Below, one piece after another: positions 34,103-46,290 of a stretch of DNA of 64,000 bases (positions are counted from its first letter, which is position 1; every line of letters starts with the position of its first letter). The notes beneath the pieces were generated by a model. It saw only the letters and a program-made list of their open reading frames with translations, did not search any database and was not told the DNA's origin. The translations under genes and the position numbers were made by a program. The DNA comes from Gymnopilus junonius (taxonomy: Eukaryota; Basidiomycota; Agaricomycetes; Agaricales; Galerinaceae), in NCBI GenBank assembly GCA_015501075.1, contig JADNYJ010000031.1, positions 62,001 through 126,000 of the forward strand, read 5' to 3'.

Positions 34103-36110
34103 TCAAGGTATAGCTGGACCTGAGCTGCTCAGCACGCCAAAGAACATTCGAAATGAACCGCCATTGACTCCAATAAGTATTATACACTTCGAAATGTCCA
34201 TTGCATGCATTCTATCCAGCGACCCACATGGAAACAGACATTTCAAGACCCAGGAGAGTACCCTAAATCCCGCAGTGACCTTCTCGTACCCCGAATACTG
34301 TACCATTTCGATCAATTCGGCCACCACGTGACTTTTTTGAATTTTCGAAAAATCTCAGAAAATCGGAAAAATCGAGAATAAATTAAATCCGGGGTCAGAA
34401 AAAATGGGGTGTGACGCGTGACGGCCGAATTGATCGAATTGGTACAGTAAGTCCCCCAGTCATCCACGAAGCCGTCATAAAGCAAGAGCTGTACACCAGC
34501 CATACAAATTTCCACTCTGCTCTGTATATCCAGCTCACCTGGACAGCTCAGCCATTTGCTCATTGAATCGAACAAATGAAAAGCGAGTCCGACTCTCGAG
34601 CCAGAAGCTTGCAAATCATAAGGCGCCGGACTCATGGATTTCTGGAGAAGCTTCCAGGTGTTTTGTACATCATCGGCCGAGGCTAAGCCAAATTGAAGTA
34701 GTTACATTCAGAGCTGCCAAAAGCTGCAGCTGAATGTCTGGCACGAAATGCCTTCCGAGTTCTGCTTTGGCGAGAAAATCATTGAATTACCCACAGGAAG
34801 TTCTTCAGAGGACACGTCGTCCTCAGACCAACCTATGGAACTACGAGCCACTGACCGAGAATTCATAAGTCGAATTTATGATTCCCAATAGTACTTTCGC
34901 AATAATGAATTCGACGATTGATATTCATTCAAAAATGCAATAGCCGTAATGTCTTTTAGGATATCTGTTGATAGCGTCGACTCGTCTTTTTGATCGTCGC
35001 ATTTTTGAAAGGCTTGAGGGTGAAAGTAATCACTGCAGACATCTTTTCAGCGACTTCAGTTCTGGATTCGACGGGTAATTCCTGTATACATTGCAAGACG
35101 GCTAAAATGGTATCCTCATTTTCCTGGAAGGACCCTCTAACCCAATCTAACACCTGAATGATATCATGGGTATCCGTTTCTCTGATGTTGCTCTTGACCT
35201 GGCATGTCACGCGAAGTCACTCGGGTGTCTCTAAGACTACGCCAATGAACATCAAACTCTGGCCACGACCAAAGATATGAAGAGCGTTGCAGCCATTCAA
35301 ATTTTGGATACCGAGAAAGGAACCTCTTCCACCTCTGTGAGATGATATGGAAGAATGCCAGAGTGGACCGAAGGACACCTAGAGACTGCGGTGATTTGTA
35401 TGCGCACTGAGGGGCCCTCATATGGCGGTCTCCTGGAAAGACATATTGAAAGGTGGGAAGGACGACCGTTACATATTGAAAAATAAACGCGAGGCTGATA
35501 AAGACGGTGACAGGAATGGCCACCATGCTATCGAGGTTCCACAGGAGTTCAAGAATGCCAACTAGGAAAAGGATGAAGCAAGCCTGTAAAAGAAGAGGAA
35601 GTAGCGCAATAATCCTCTGCACCTGCCAATAAATAAGGCCTTGATATCGTATTTATCGCAGAGCGAGCCTTGCTTTCGACGGGAGGGGTACCTCTCGTTC
35701 ATATTCTCTCAGCCATTGCGCAGTGACGATCCCAATGAGAAAGGCTCAGGAACCAATAGATGTTGATCCTGACAACTGGGCCTTGCGAGAAGGGACTGGC
35801 TTGAGAAACGCCAGAAAGAACATTGGAGGCGTTTCCAGGATTCAGACGTTCATAAATTGGAGCCAAGATTTGGGCATCGTAGGCAGACGAATCTGCTTGA
35901 AGCCGTTGTACGATTCAACGGCGAAGGCAGTGACAGTCGCTGAAAATAGGCCTGCCTACAAAAACCATTTTAAGAACAGCTTCCTCAGCAAGACGACCAA
36001 CTCACACAGATCAAGAGGTTGTCAATTTCCGCCTTCCAGGAGCGGCACATATCAGTGTCGTATCCAGAAGCAAGCTTTCGGCATTGCTCCCAGGGTTCTT
36101 GCTGCGAAAG
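34103..36110 (-). pseudogene. DUF6535-family membrane protein, broken by indels, a stop and a MITE
   Basis: From high to low coordinate the minus strand gives PWEQCRKLASGYDTDMC then WKAEIDNLLIC near 36095-36010. After an intron come AGLFSATVTAFAVESYNGFK near 35950, NIYWFLSLS and IGIVTAQWLREYERE near 35710, then QRIIALLPLLLQACFILFLV near 35610, with WNLDSMVAIPVTVFIS after. This is the order of the Agaricomycete DUF6535 domain: an aromatic N-motif, AGLFSA helix, W-L-R-E-Y helix end, paired hydrophobic helices. An in-frame TAA sits at 35653-35655. Frame changes occur near 35905, 35745 and 35205. The C-terminal solenoid-like part (34956-35210, 34450-34635) is interrupted by a MITE and resumes at 34296, ending at 34103. 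Function of the family is unknown. Confidence 0.75.
34298..34447. mobile_element. 150 bp MITE with TA target duplication
   Basis: The element starts CTGTACCATTTCGATC at 34298 and ends with the near-perfect inverse copy at 34447. Arms share GATCAATTCGGCC and are about 26 bp with one mismatch, extending weakly into CACGTGAC and GTGACGCGTGAC. TA at 34296-34297 and 34448-34449 flank it, as for Tc1/mariner-type elements. The interior is AT-rich and non-coding. Confidence 0.85.
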
Positions 36111-36919
36111 CCTATTATGCACACGAGATTGTCCAGGATGCCAGCGCTGAAAATTATTCTTCCAAAGGTACTTTTAAGGGCGCGAAAACTTGAAGGAAGA
36201 AAGTTGAATTTACCTGGTAATGCGAGGACCTTTTGCTCGTAGATGCATTATTGCGGTTGCTCTGAGCACTATGGAAATCTCTCAGTCCAGGCGAACTCTA
36301 AGAGTAGATATCGAAAAAGGCCTTCAGTTGCGGGCAACGACGAGACAATCAAGGCCTACCACATCCGATATCACCAATTTATCTGCAAAAGAAGGCTCAG
36401 GCCCCCTCAGGGCCGCAACTTGTAAAGTTCCATCAGGGCCTTGTTCGAAGAAACTGGGTATTGGCATCTGCATAAGGCGCATTTCTATTTGGTACTTTCC
36501 TAGGAGGAAACCAGCAAATCGCCCTTACCCTCGCGCTATTCCAAGAATGACGTCTTGATTCTGACTTGTTTTCGCGGTCTTCCAACGACACAATGAGTAG
36601 AGATATGTAGACAAAACTTTGGAAGGGAAGGAGGGCCTATCGTCAGTCTGGCCTTCAAGGAGGAAAGAAGGTCGAATGAGATAAGGCGCAAGAATGTCCA
36701 ACATGCTCATTTCCGGTGCAGTATGCACACCTATGTAATGAAGCATTCTGTCATCGTGGCCATTTATTCCCATCACATTTGAGGCAGTTTCATGTGGCGT
36801 AGCTAAAGGTCAAGTAAGCATTCACGATTTTGGGAAACATATTTTATCACCGTTTGACAATGTCTGTACACTTTTCGAGTTCCATACAAGCGAAATACAA
36901 GTTTTGTTGTCTAGAAATC
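36111..36919. other. Intergenic, about 0.8 kb
   Basis: It may contain unrecognised 5' exons of the DUF6535 pseudogene. Minus-strand frames here (36525-36776) and plus frames (36220-36558) show no family resemblance. Confidence 0.45.
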
Positions 36920-37960
36920 TCAACTTGCAGCAAGCTCTTTCTCCACTGCGTCTGCCATATCCGCCAGAGTTGCATACCTCCAAGTCCACTTCGTCGCGTC
37001 AAGCCCGTCAGGATCCACGTTACAAGTCACCGCGCTTTGTCTATCGATCCAAACACTACGCATGTCGAGCCGTTTGGTGGCGACATGGTCATGCGGGATG
37101 CTCTGCGCAACCGAGAGTACCTTGTCTTTAACTACTTCTCCATCCTTGAGTTCTAGATCGCCAAATAATGCTTGGTGGGTGTTGGCGTAATCATAGACGG
37201 CGAGGAAACCACCTAGTTCGGGCTTATAGCATCCAACATCTTGGGCAGTCACAATCAAAGTGAATGGTGACTTAGAGCCTGGTGTCGCCTGTGGATGCCA
37301 GAATTTGTTTGGATTTGGGTCAGGGTAAGTGTATAGACTGATATTGGAGGAGACTGTGTCCCACGTAGGTCCTTCAGAGAGGAGAGCGTGGGTGTATCGG
37401 AAAGACTCGCGGTCGACGTTGGACAGTACGACGAGCTTAAAGTGTTTGGACAACCGTTTAAGCGCATCGCAGGTGTCTGGGAATATGGGCCAGCTGCGAA
37501 TGGAGGCACCGAATGCTTTATGTTCGTCTACACTCTTCGAAGCTGAATTGGGGTCGCTAGGGCCAGCACCTGTGGTGGAAGTAACAGAAGCTTCGGTGAG
37601 TGCTGTCCTTGCCGTTTCGGTCGCCCCGTCCGAAAGTGCTTTCAACCGTTCCTCCAGCACCTCGTGCACATTGGCGAGAAGATCGCTGTACAGCATGCCT
37701 GGATACTGGCCCTGCAGATCGCTCTCCACAGACATGAAGGCTTTCAAAGCATCGTGGCGCGACCAAGCTCGAGTAGCTGGATATCGCTCAAGCAGGGGCT
37801 GAAGGGCATTGTAGATCCCCGTTTCCCAATCCTATCGCGTTTTGTGGGATCAGATGCACGAATGATTAGGATGGACGAATATGCATACTGCGAGTGTGCC
37901 GTAGACATCGAATATGAGGACTTTGTGATCCGTCAATTTCTTGTTCGTTATGGTCGACAT
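36920..37960 (-). CDS. HAD-superfamily hydrolase, haloacid dehalogenase-like, 327 aa
   Basis: Two exons, 37960..37889 and 37831..36920, are joined phase 0 by a 57 nt GT-AG intron. Exon 1 carries the HAD motif I, LIFDVYGTLA, with the nucleophilic Asp, and exon 2 continues DWETGIYNALQPLLERYP. Motif II is LVVLSNVDRES, a Lys-containing motif III follows at VGCYKPELGGF, and the last part has MRSVWIDRQSA. The cap domain lies between motifs I and II. The family includes (S)-2-haloacid dehalogenases (family knowledge), but the substrate in fungi cannot be inferred. An insert of about 50 residues rich in Ala/Ser/Thr lies in the cap. No damage seen; cytosolic by lack of targeting signal. Confidence 0.9.
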
Positions 37961-38371
37961 ACGGAAATTCAGTTGACTATTAATCGGAGTACAACTTGTT
38001 GAAACCGGAGGACACTGATATTTGAGGTTTAAATTTAGGAGAGTGGAAGATGCAAGTCAACTGAATGCTCTTGTGCGACTCTCAGAAGTTCGTCATGTAC
38101 TGGAGTCATACGTATGGCTCGGAGCCGACCTCTTTGCAAACAGAGAATTTTGAAAGGCTTCGTGAGTGCAGAAGTTTGCTTGATTCAAATTATCAGAAGC
38201 AAGATTTCTCGGACTTTCAGACAATTTTTCTCGTTCAGCAAGTTCAGTTCGAAAAGCAGGGACAAAGAGCAGATGTAAAGTGTCTACATAGACCCTACAA
38301 ACAAGTCTCGTTGGTAAATAAGAGATCAGCTGACGTCATTTCTGTTATGGCAGTCAATTCCCACAAATTGT
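37961..38371. other. Intergenic, HAD promoter side
   Basis: 411 bp between two minus-strand genes. Nothing specific recognised. Confidence 0.5.
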
Positions 38372-39538
38372 TCAGGCCTGCTCCGAGTCGAGCTCCCATT
38401 TCATTCTGTCTGTGTCTCCAGACGCTTCAATTTCTGCCTTCTCCACGGCCAAATTCCATTTTGAGCCAGCTACCCACCTCTCTCCAGCCCTTCTTGTCCA
38501 ATGGACAAATTTCGAGTGCATGTTAGGTGCCCATCTTGAAATTTCCTTGAATTCAGGAACCCTTGCGACTGCAGGAGAACGCGCTGTTACTACAATTCTT
38601 TGTCACCACTCCATTCTTCCGCAGGACGGGGCCATCTGCTCGATGTCACTGGGTCAATGTAGAATTTGACAGTGATTATTTTGGTCTCTTCTGAATAAGA
38701 GAAGGTAGGAAGAGGATGGGACCAAGGATTAGGCCACGGAAGGCTTGGTGGACGACTATGGGTGAGAACAAGGACGTTATCTATCATCGAAATTAAGCAT
38801 GACTTTTCGTGATTATGAAGTCTTTTAGTATCACTTACTCATTACGTCGATCTGGGCCCCACTGGTACACAACTCCCCTCGAAGGTTTATATAAAGAACT
38901 GTATAAAAAATTGGATTTACATCAGCGATAGATATTATGCCATCAGAGAAAAATAATTTGAATGTCAGGTGGCTCAACTCAGGACGCACATCACTCTCGT
39001 CGGTTGCTTTCTTTCATACAGAGTTACAATATTTCCACTGTCTCTTTCCCCCCAGTGTAATTGCCAATGATGATTAGTACCCATAGAACGAATCCGAAAG
39101 TATCCCGATGGGAATCCAGTGCATCCCTGTCCTGCTGACTGACTAGAGGGGAGCCCCGTCAGCGAAGGAGGTATGGGGCTTGTACCTGTACCCATTGGGG
39201 ACAAAAACATGGTGACGTTCCTGTCTCTGGACCTGGTAACAACATGATCTTCGTTTGAAACGGGAACAGAAAGCACGGGGTCATTGAACGCACAGCAAGT
39301 TTTGGACATCTTCAGCCGAACGTAAGTTGCTCCCGGATAGATCGTGGATGGTGATGTACACATTACTCCCTGTATTGTCCTTAAGTCTCTCAGTTGGAAC
39401 GGCGAATGGGGGAAGGCACCTGTGTTTACAACCTGCTCTTGACTACCGTCTATAGAGCTCAAATAAGTAACCACATGTTTCGCAATATCGTTAGATGCGC
39501 TTACCTATCTCTCCTTGATTTGAACCCCAGTGTGCCAT
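38372..39538 (-). CDS. Unknown-family protein, copy A (one or two apparent lesions)
   Basis: Exon 1 is 39538..39505 (MAHWGSNQGEI, strong ACCACCATGG context), exon 2 starts at 39449, and later exons run from near 38893 and from 38801. The protein shows GFPSGYFRIRSMGTNHHWQL, then LYINLRGELCTSGAQIDV, SRPPSLPWPNPWSHPLPTF, TVKFYIDPVTSSRWPRP and EISRWAPNMHSKFVHWT, stop at 38372. The same order of blocks is found in the plus-strand gene at 48.0 kb, so these are paralogues. One base is missing near 38593 (KEF to VVTARS), inferred by comparison with that copy, and the exon 2/3 junction does not close in phase. I do not recognise the domain; the FRIR-GTN-W block suggests a beta-rich fold. Function unknown. 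Confidence 0.65.
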
Positions 39539-39876
39539 GGTGGTTGATGAAGCCGTTGATAGACAGGCCCGTTTGGCTGAAGGTTCGAGGGGAGTCTTGT
39601 ATAGCTGTGTGTGGAATACAAAGAAGCACATGCACACGCCGATAAAGTGGATGGTGGGCTAACGGCTTCAGACATCGGCGATCATAGATGGGCGCTTATT
39701 TGATAACGTTCAACCAGCTCATGATGGGATAGCTTAGTTTGTCTTTTTTTAAAGCCCATACACTGACCAAGCCTGGACTCGAAACTTGAAGCCTACTTCA
39801 TCGTGTATTTCCGCCTGGCAATATATTTTGAACGAGATTATCAGTGGCAATAAATCTATTACCAAACAAAAATAGT
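39539..39876. promoter_or_regulatory. Spacer upstream of unknown-family copy A
   Basis: 338 bp between the start of copy A and the stop of spermidine synthase, both on minus. No element recognised. Confidence 0.45.
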
Positions 39877-40988
<1,112 letters not shown>

Positions 40989-42238
40989 AGGTGGTGTTGC
41001 GTCCTAACGTCGAGGCTCGGCCTTTAAGTGAGTCAGAAGGAGTAATATACGTGATGATGACGAGGGTGATATAGGAGAAATAAGGAAACCAAACATTTGG
41101 GTTTGGTGCGCTCCTAATATTTCCACCGTGCAGAAATGGTGCTGTAATTATGAGGTAAAACCGCCGAAATATGTTTGTACGGCGGAGAAACTCAGCAAGA
41201 ACAAGCCGAATAGTTGGAATTGAACGTGTTTTTATTCAATTCAAGTTCCTCGGGCCATTCCCGATCGAGTGAGGCCACCATGCAAAATTTCTGGTTCTCT
41301 GGGGGAGAGCCTTGGAGAAGGAGGATAACCTTGAGATAGTCGGCAAGTACTCAATACCAAATAAAGTCTGAGAGGTTCAAATTGGCCTCCAATAAGGCGA
41401 GAGAGGCTTTTCAGTGAAAGTTGGAAGTAAGAAAAATAACGTTGACAATTTCAAATGTGCAAAATTTAGGCAAGTGTCGTCATGTGGACTCTAAAGATAG
41501 ACCACCTTCTTTCTGACAGCAGGGAAGTAAAATCCCCCCCCCAAAAAAAAGACCCTCAAATATGCCAGATGTGGAAAGAACCTCGCAGCGTTTTACTTGG
41601 GACCTGGGAGCGGTGGATGAATATTTCCATCGGCAAGTTCGAGTCATCGATGGAAAAATACATGCACTGTAACTGCCTATACTAAGTTACTAACTTTTAG
41701 AACCCTAATAATGCGCATGGCTGATTATCGTCCGTTACTATGTCCAGTCCACCAAGAAAAGAAAAAGAGGCTAGAACTAGAAGCTACATGCTAATAATGA
41801 GTGGCACACAAAGCAACTTGGAAAGTGAGGCGGAAACAAATACAACTTTACGTAGGGGAATAGTTGAAGAAAATAAGGAACTATAGAACAGAAAGAGAGT
41901 GAGATGATTTGCTAACAAGCTAGTCATGAATAGAAGAAATACAAACAACACCCGGGCAAAATGTGAAGACCAAGGGAAGGAGAAGGAGCAGGGAGTGAAA
42001 GACTTGGAAGTTATATGAGGACCAAAAGGCAAACAGACAACGCATGCAAGTAAAAGAAGAATCGTCCGGTGTCCATCATACGAAACTTTCATCATACAAG
42101 TACCATGCCTACAACGGTCCAAGAAAAAAAAGCCATTCAAGGTCCATGTCCATGTCCATTGTCGAATAATAAAAGTCGCCAATATCGTCCTTCTTCAACT
42201 TGCAGTCCATCTCGAACAACGATGCGCTACAATGCAGC
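40989..42238. other. Intergenic, 1.25 kb, with a C9/A8 homopolymer junction
   Basis: This lies upstream of spermidine synthase and downstream of the giant minus gene. A run of C directly followed by a run of A sits at about 41534-41550. No other gene or RNA recognised. Confidence 0.55.
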
Positions 42239-45200
42239 CTACCTTGCCCTTCTCGAATCACTGACACCCTCACCCCGGCCCCGACTCCCACCACGACTCA
42301 ATATCCCCAATCCCAACTTCTTCAACGCAGATCCGAAACCACCACCAGCAACGTCACTCTTCACCCTCTTCCTAGCGCCTGCGGGGTATCCGTCAGTCAC
42401 TTTCTCCGACTTGAGATTAGAAGAAGGCGGCGGCGGTAGCATTGCCTGGTCCTGACCCTGATCGACGCCAGGTAACGGCAGACGTAACTCCGACCTCGAT
42501 CTAGCCGTCGAGCTCATAGACCCAGAACTAGAAGAGACGTAGATCGCGCGAGGAACTTTGACGCCTTTATGAGGAACGCCAGAAATTGCATCCACCACAT
42601 CCGAGCTGTTGGAATTCGGCAGTCGACTATGCCACGAGGAAGGCGGCGCAGTTGACATTGCCAAGGGAAGAGCAGAGGTGGAAACAGAGGCAGAATCATT
42701 ATACTCAGAGCCCGAAGGAAGATGACGATGTTGGCGCTGCTGCTGCTGATACGCACTGGGCGGGGAAGGCGGCCCAATGGTAGGCGAGGGCGAAGTAAGC
42801 GTGATCATCATCGGCGGCTCAGCATATGGCTGAGACGACGACGACGAAGCTGTCCTTGACAGTGTACGGGTCCTCTGTACTTGATAAGAATAGACAGGCT
42901 CAGGATAAGTCGGGCGCGCCTCGTCCTTGCTCTCCTTGCTCTCTTCCTGATCGCAAACCTTCTCCTTGATAGAAGCATCGTGCTTCTCGACGGCAGCATG
43001 ATCTGCCGTCCCAGCTTCAAGTTCAGGTTCACCCTGATCTTCATCACCAGCCTCCTCACCCCCACTCCCACCAGTCGCAGATCCCTCACTACTCCCACTA
43101 TGACTCTGACTTCGACGACTGCGCACGCTCGAATTTTGGCTCTCTGGAGGAGTGGGCAACAAGCTTGGAGTCGTACTCACACTCACGCCTAACTCCAGCT
43201 CCAGGTTCAAGGGCACTACAAGGTCCTCTTCATTGGCTTTGCTTTTGGCTCCGGCCTCGGATTTGACTTTGCCAACCGAGTCCACGACTACCTCCGTCGT
43301 TGATAAACCGACTTCGACCAACTCGGGTTCGGAAATAGACACAGGACCAGGATGAGGATGGGTAGCATGAGCTGCAACTGCTACAGGCATAGGCATTGAC
43401 ATCGAATGTACCACCACCTCAGCAGCCGATTCCTTCCCCATTTCAGGTTGCAATTCCCCTTGATCAGGACGACCAAGTACCACCACATCCTTATCATCAA
43501 CCCATGCCCGTCCAGAACTCTGAGCATCAAGTCTCCCAAGAAGTACCAATTCACCAATCGTCATCGTTGGCCCTTCTTCTTCGTGCTCACCATCCTCCCT
43601 ACCCTCACCTTCACCAGCGCCTCCCAAACCTCTCCCAAAAACACCAGGCCCAATCAAATACGGCACAGGTGGCCCCATCCCAATCCTCCTCTTCTTATTC
43701 CTACTACCATCATCATCAGCATCATCAGCATACCTCCGCGCCTTCTCCTTCTCCTTCTTGCCTTCAGCTTCCACCAAACTCGCCAACTGGCCGCCCATAG
43801 TCATACTCATAGATGTACCCACACCCATGTTTATACTCATAGCACTTCTCCCGGGATCGTTCCATCCGCCCTTGACAGCAGACCCAGAACCACGCTCATG
43901 AACCCCAACAATCCCAGAGCTCGTCATGGGCCTCTTGCCTGCTTTCACGCCCGAGCTTGAGCCTGAACTAAAAAAAGCAGACGAATAGCCATTTGGTCCA
44001 GACTGGTGGTGGTGTGGGTGTACGTTAATAGCAAAGCTTAAGAGGAACTGTTCGATACCCAGCACAAGCTTAGGCTTTCCACTCCTATCGCTCTCTCCGG
44101 ATCCAGAGCGGTGATGATAAACATAAGGTTGAGGGAGAGGACGCTGAGGAGATGATGGTTGGGAATGAGAGTGCATGGGCTGATGGCTTCCAGACCCAGA
44201 TGGCGATGCTACACCAGAAGTAGACGAAAATGACGACGCATATGAATGTCGTCGACTCTGACTCTGAGAAGAATACCCATCCTCAGCTGGCGTCCAGTCC
44301 GAAGGAAGGACGTGCACAATATGCGCGTCCACAGCCGTCGACGGCCATGGCCTCGTGGAGCTCGACACAGATTTTCTCCGTGTGGTCCGATTCCGCTGCG
44401 AAGTCCGCTCTTGTCCCTGTGGCTGAGTGTGAGGTTTCCACTGCACCTCAGGCCGACTGCCAAAGATCATCGAAAGTCTGTGCTTGATGGTCTTCTTGCG
44501 CTTGACTAGTTCACCTTCCTCGTGTCTTTCCTCCATACAATCGACTCCCATCTGAACCTCTGATAATCCCGGTAACCCAGGAGAAGGAAGAGGAGAAGTA
44601 TTTGGTGTAGTCTGCGAACTCGTAGCATTCGAAGGTGGAGCTTGTGCCCACGAGGACCGCGACGTATTTGTCGATGTCGATGTATGCGCAAGTAACTCTG
44701 GACGCGAAGAAAGGGAGGAAGATGATGAGGGAGGGATTCCATTGAACATCGACAGCATAGAAAACCTCCGCTGAGGGTCCTTGGATGCAATTGAAGACGC
44801 AGACGATGCGTAGGATGTCATAGGCGGCGGAACCGGTAACGAATCATCGGTACTCGTGGAAGATGATATGGTAGCTCCAGATTCAGACGCGCCTAGAAGG
44901 GAAGACCGGCGTTGGTAGTGATACCGATGTGGCTTTTGTGTGGGTGTCTGTTGTAGAGAGGAAAGCGAGGCAGAGGAAGAAGGTGGAAAGGTGCTTGAAT
45001 TTGGTATCGTCTCCGCATTCGAAGTAGCCATGCCTGTACTTTTCTTCGGGGTAGAATATATGCGCGCAGGTAAGGAGTGACTTGCTGGTTTATTGGAATA
45101 TGCATATCCAAATTCAGCACCGTCGTCTTCTTCATCCTCGTCGATGGCAGAACTGGTCGGAAGAGCAAGGTACTGTGCACTCAGCGTTGTCACCAGGATG

Positions 45201-46290
45201 GCGCACTTCAACAAGGCCTTGTCCGGTAATCCGCTTGCAGGGAGGAAGTTGATAACGGCATCAAACGTGCGTGTATGCTGCGCTGGTCCGCTATGGGTGT
45301 TAGACGACGCGAACAAGAATTGCTGGGTCTCCAGTGACTGAGCCGACTCTTTAACAAGTTGCGAGAGCGCGGTAGGGGATCTATGCAGTTTCCTGTTTCT
45401 GAAATTGGGTGATTGAGACGCAGAGTCTCGTAAGGAGCTAGTGGATGGAGACTTGGAGAGCGAGAGTAAGGAAAACCGAGACCTTGGGGGAGGTGCGGTT
45501 TTTTTGGGCATTGAGTTAGTTGGGATAGAGGAATCTGAAACGGATTCGATAGACGGTGTAGGTGAAGGGTATATGTGGGATGCTTTTAGGATTTGATCAC
45601 TGGTTTTTTTGCTTTGATGACTCCGAATTTCAAGGGCAGTTTTCTGAGAATGATCATCTGCAACAGCAAAAGGGAATGGCTCGATGACGGTAAACTCTCC
45701 ATCAGGACCATCCTGCGCCAGCTGAATAATGCGTTGTGAACCCCCTGCGGGCCCTTTCCCCTTGCTAGAAATCATAGAGTGCCGCCAAAGGTTTGCCACG
45801 CGCTGGGCTCTTTCCAGAAGATTCACGAGCCGCAGTGCACCCGCATCGTGTATATTCAGCGGTGAGCTGAGCCGAAGCACGCGCACGGCGGGTCCAGGCT
45901 GCGGAGGGGCGGGTATAGCGAGGGCTGCAGGCGCATGTGTGGCGATCAACACCAAGGAAAGAGTGAGATGGGGCGAGACAAGGAGCGGAAGAATGTCAGA
46001 CGGATGGGGCCCTGAATATGTTGATTAGCGGGTAAAACATAAAAAAAAAGATGCATGAACACACCTCCCAGAACGAGAATGACCTGCTGGGGTGCAGAGC
46101 GGGGCACACTCCGGCTTAAATCAACCTGCCAACGCCGTTTCTCTTTCCTGCCCGCCCGCTGCTGGTCAGAGGCAACGGCAGCGAAGGGGTCGAGGGGCAG
46201 ACGGTGTCGGGGACTGAACACGTCAGAGGGCATCGAAAGAGGCAGGCATCCAGCGGTAAACTGGCAGGGGATGAATAAAAGGGGGCTCAC
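42239..46290 (-). CDS. Giant Ser/Pro-rich protein, about 1,310-1,330 aa, unknown
   Basis: A minus-strand frame of over 1,250 codons (46011..42239) is uninterrupted. A first exon, 46233 or 46290 down to 46065, joins it through a 53 nt GT-AG intron. The N-terminal 150 residues look folded: QQVILVLGG with PHPSDILPLLVSPHLTLSLV, and SPLNIHDAGALRLVNLLERA. A second possible helical block is FDAVINFLPASGLPDKALLK at about residue 330. Nearly everything else is disordered Ser/Pro/Thr/His-rich sequence with short Lys/Arg patches (KRKKTIKHRLSMIFGSRP; RKRVKSD) that could be nuclear targeting. The tail ends GLGILSRGGSRGRGEG. I do not recognise the family. The upstream start (46290, 46233, or an extra 5' exon near 46305) is unresolved. 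Confidence 0.75.

Noticed and set aside
35723..36193. Plus-strand 156-codon frame
   Set aside because: It is the shadow of the DUF6535 pseudogene exons on minus.
39580..39600. Possible tRNA B box (GGTTCGA) near 39592
   Set aside because: No matching A box, acceptor stem or anticodon arm could be folded around it.
43396..43960. Plus-strand His/Pro/Ser-rich frames
   Set aside because: Antisense shadows of the giant minus-strand Ser/Pro-rich exon.
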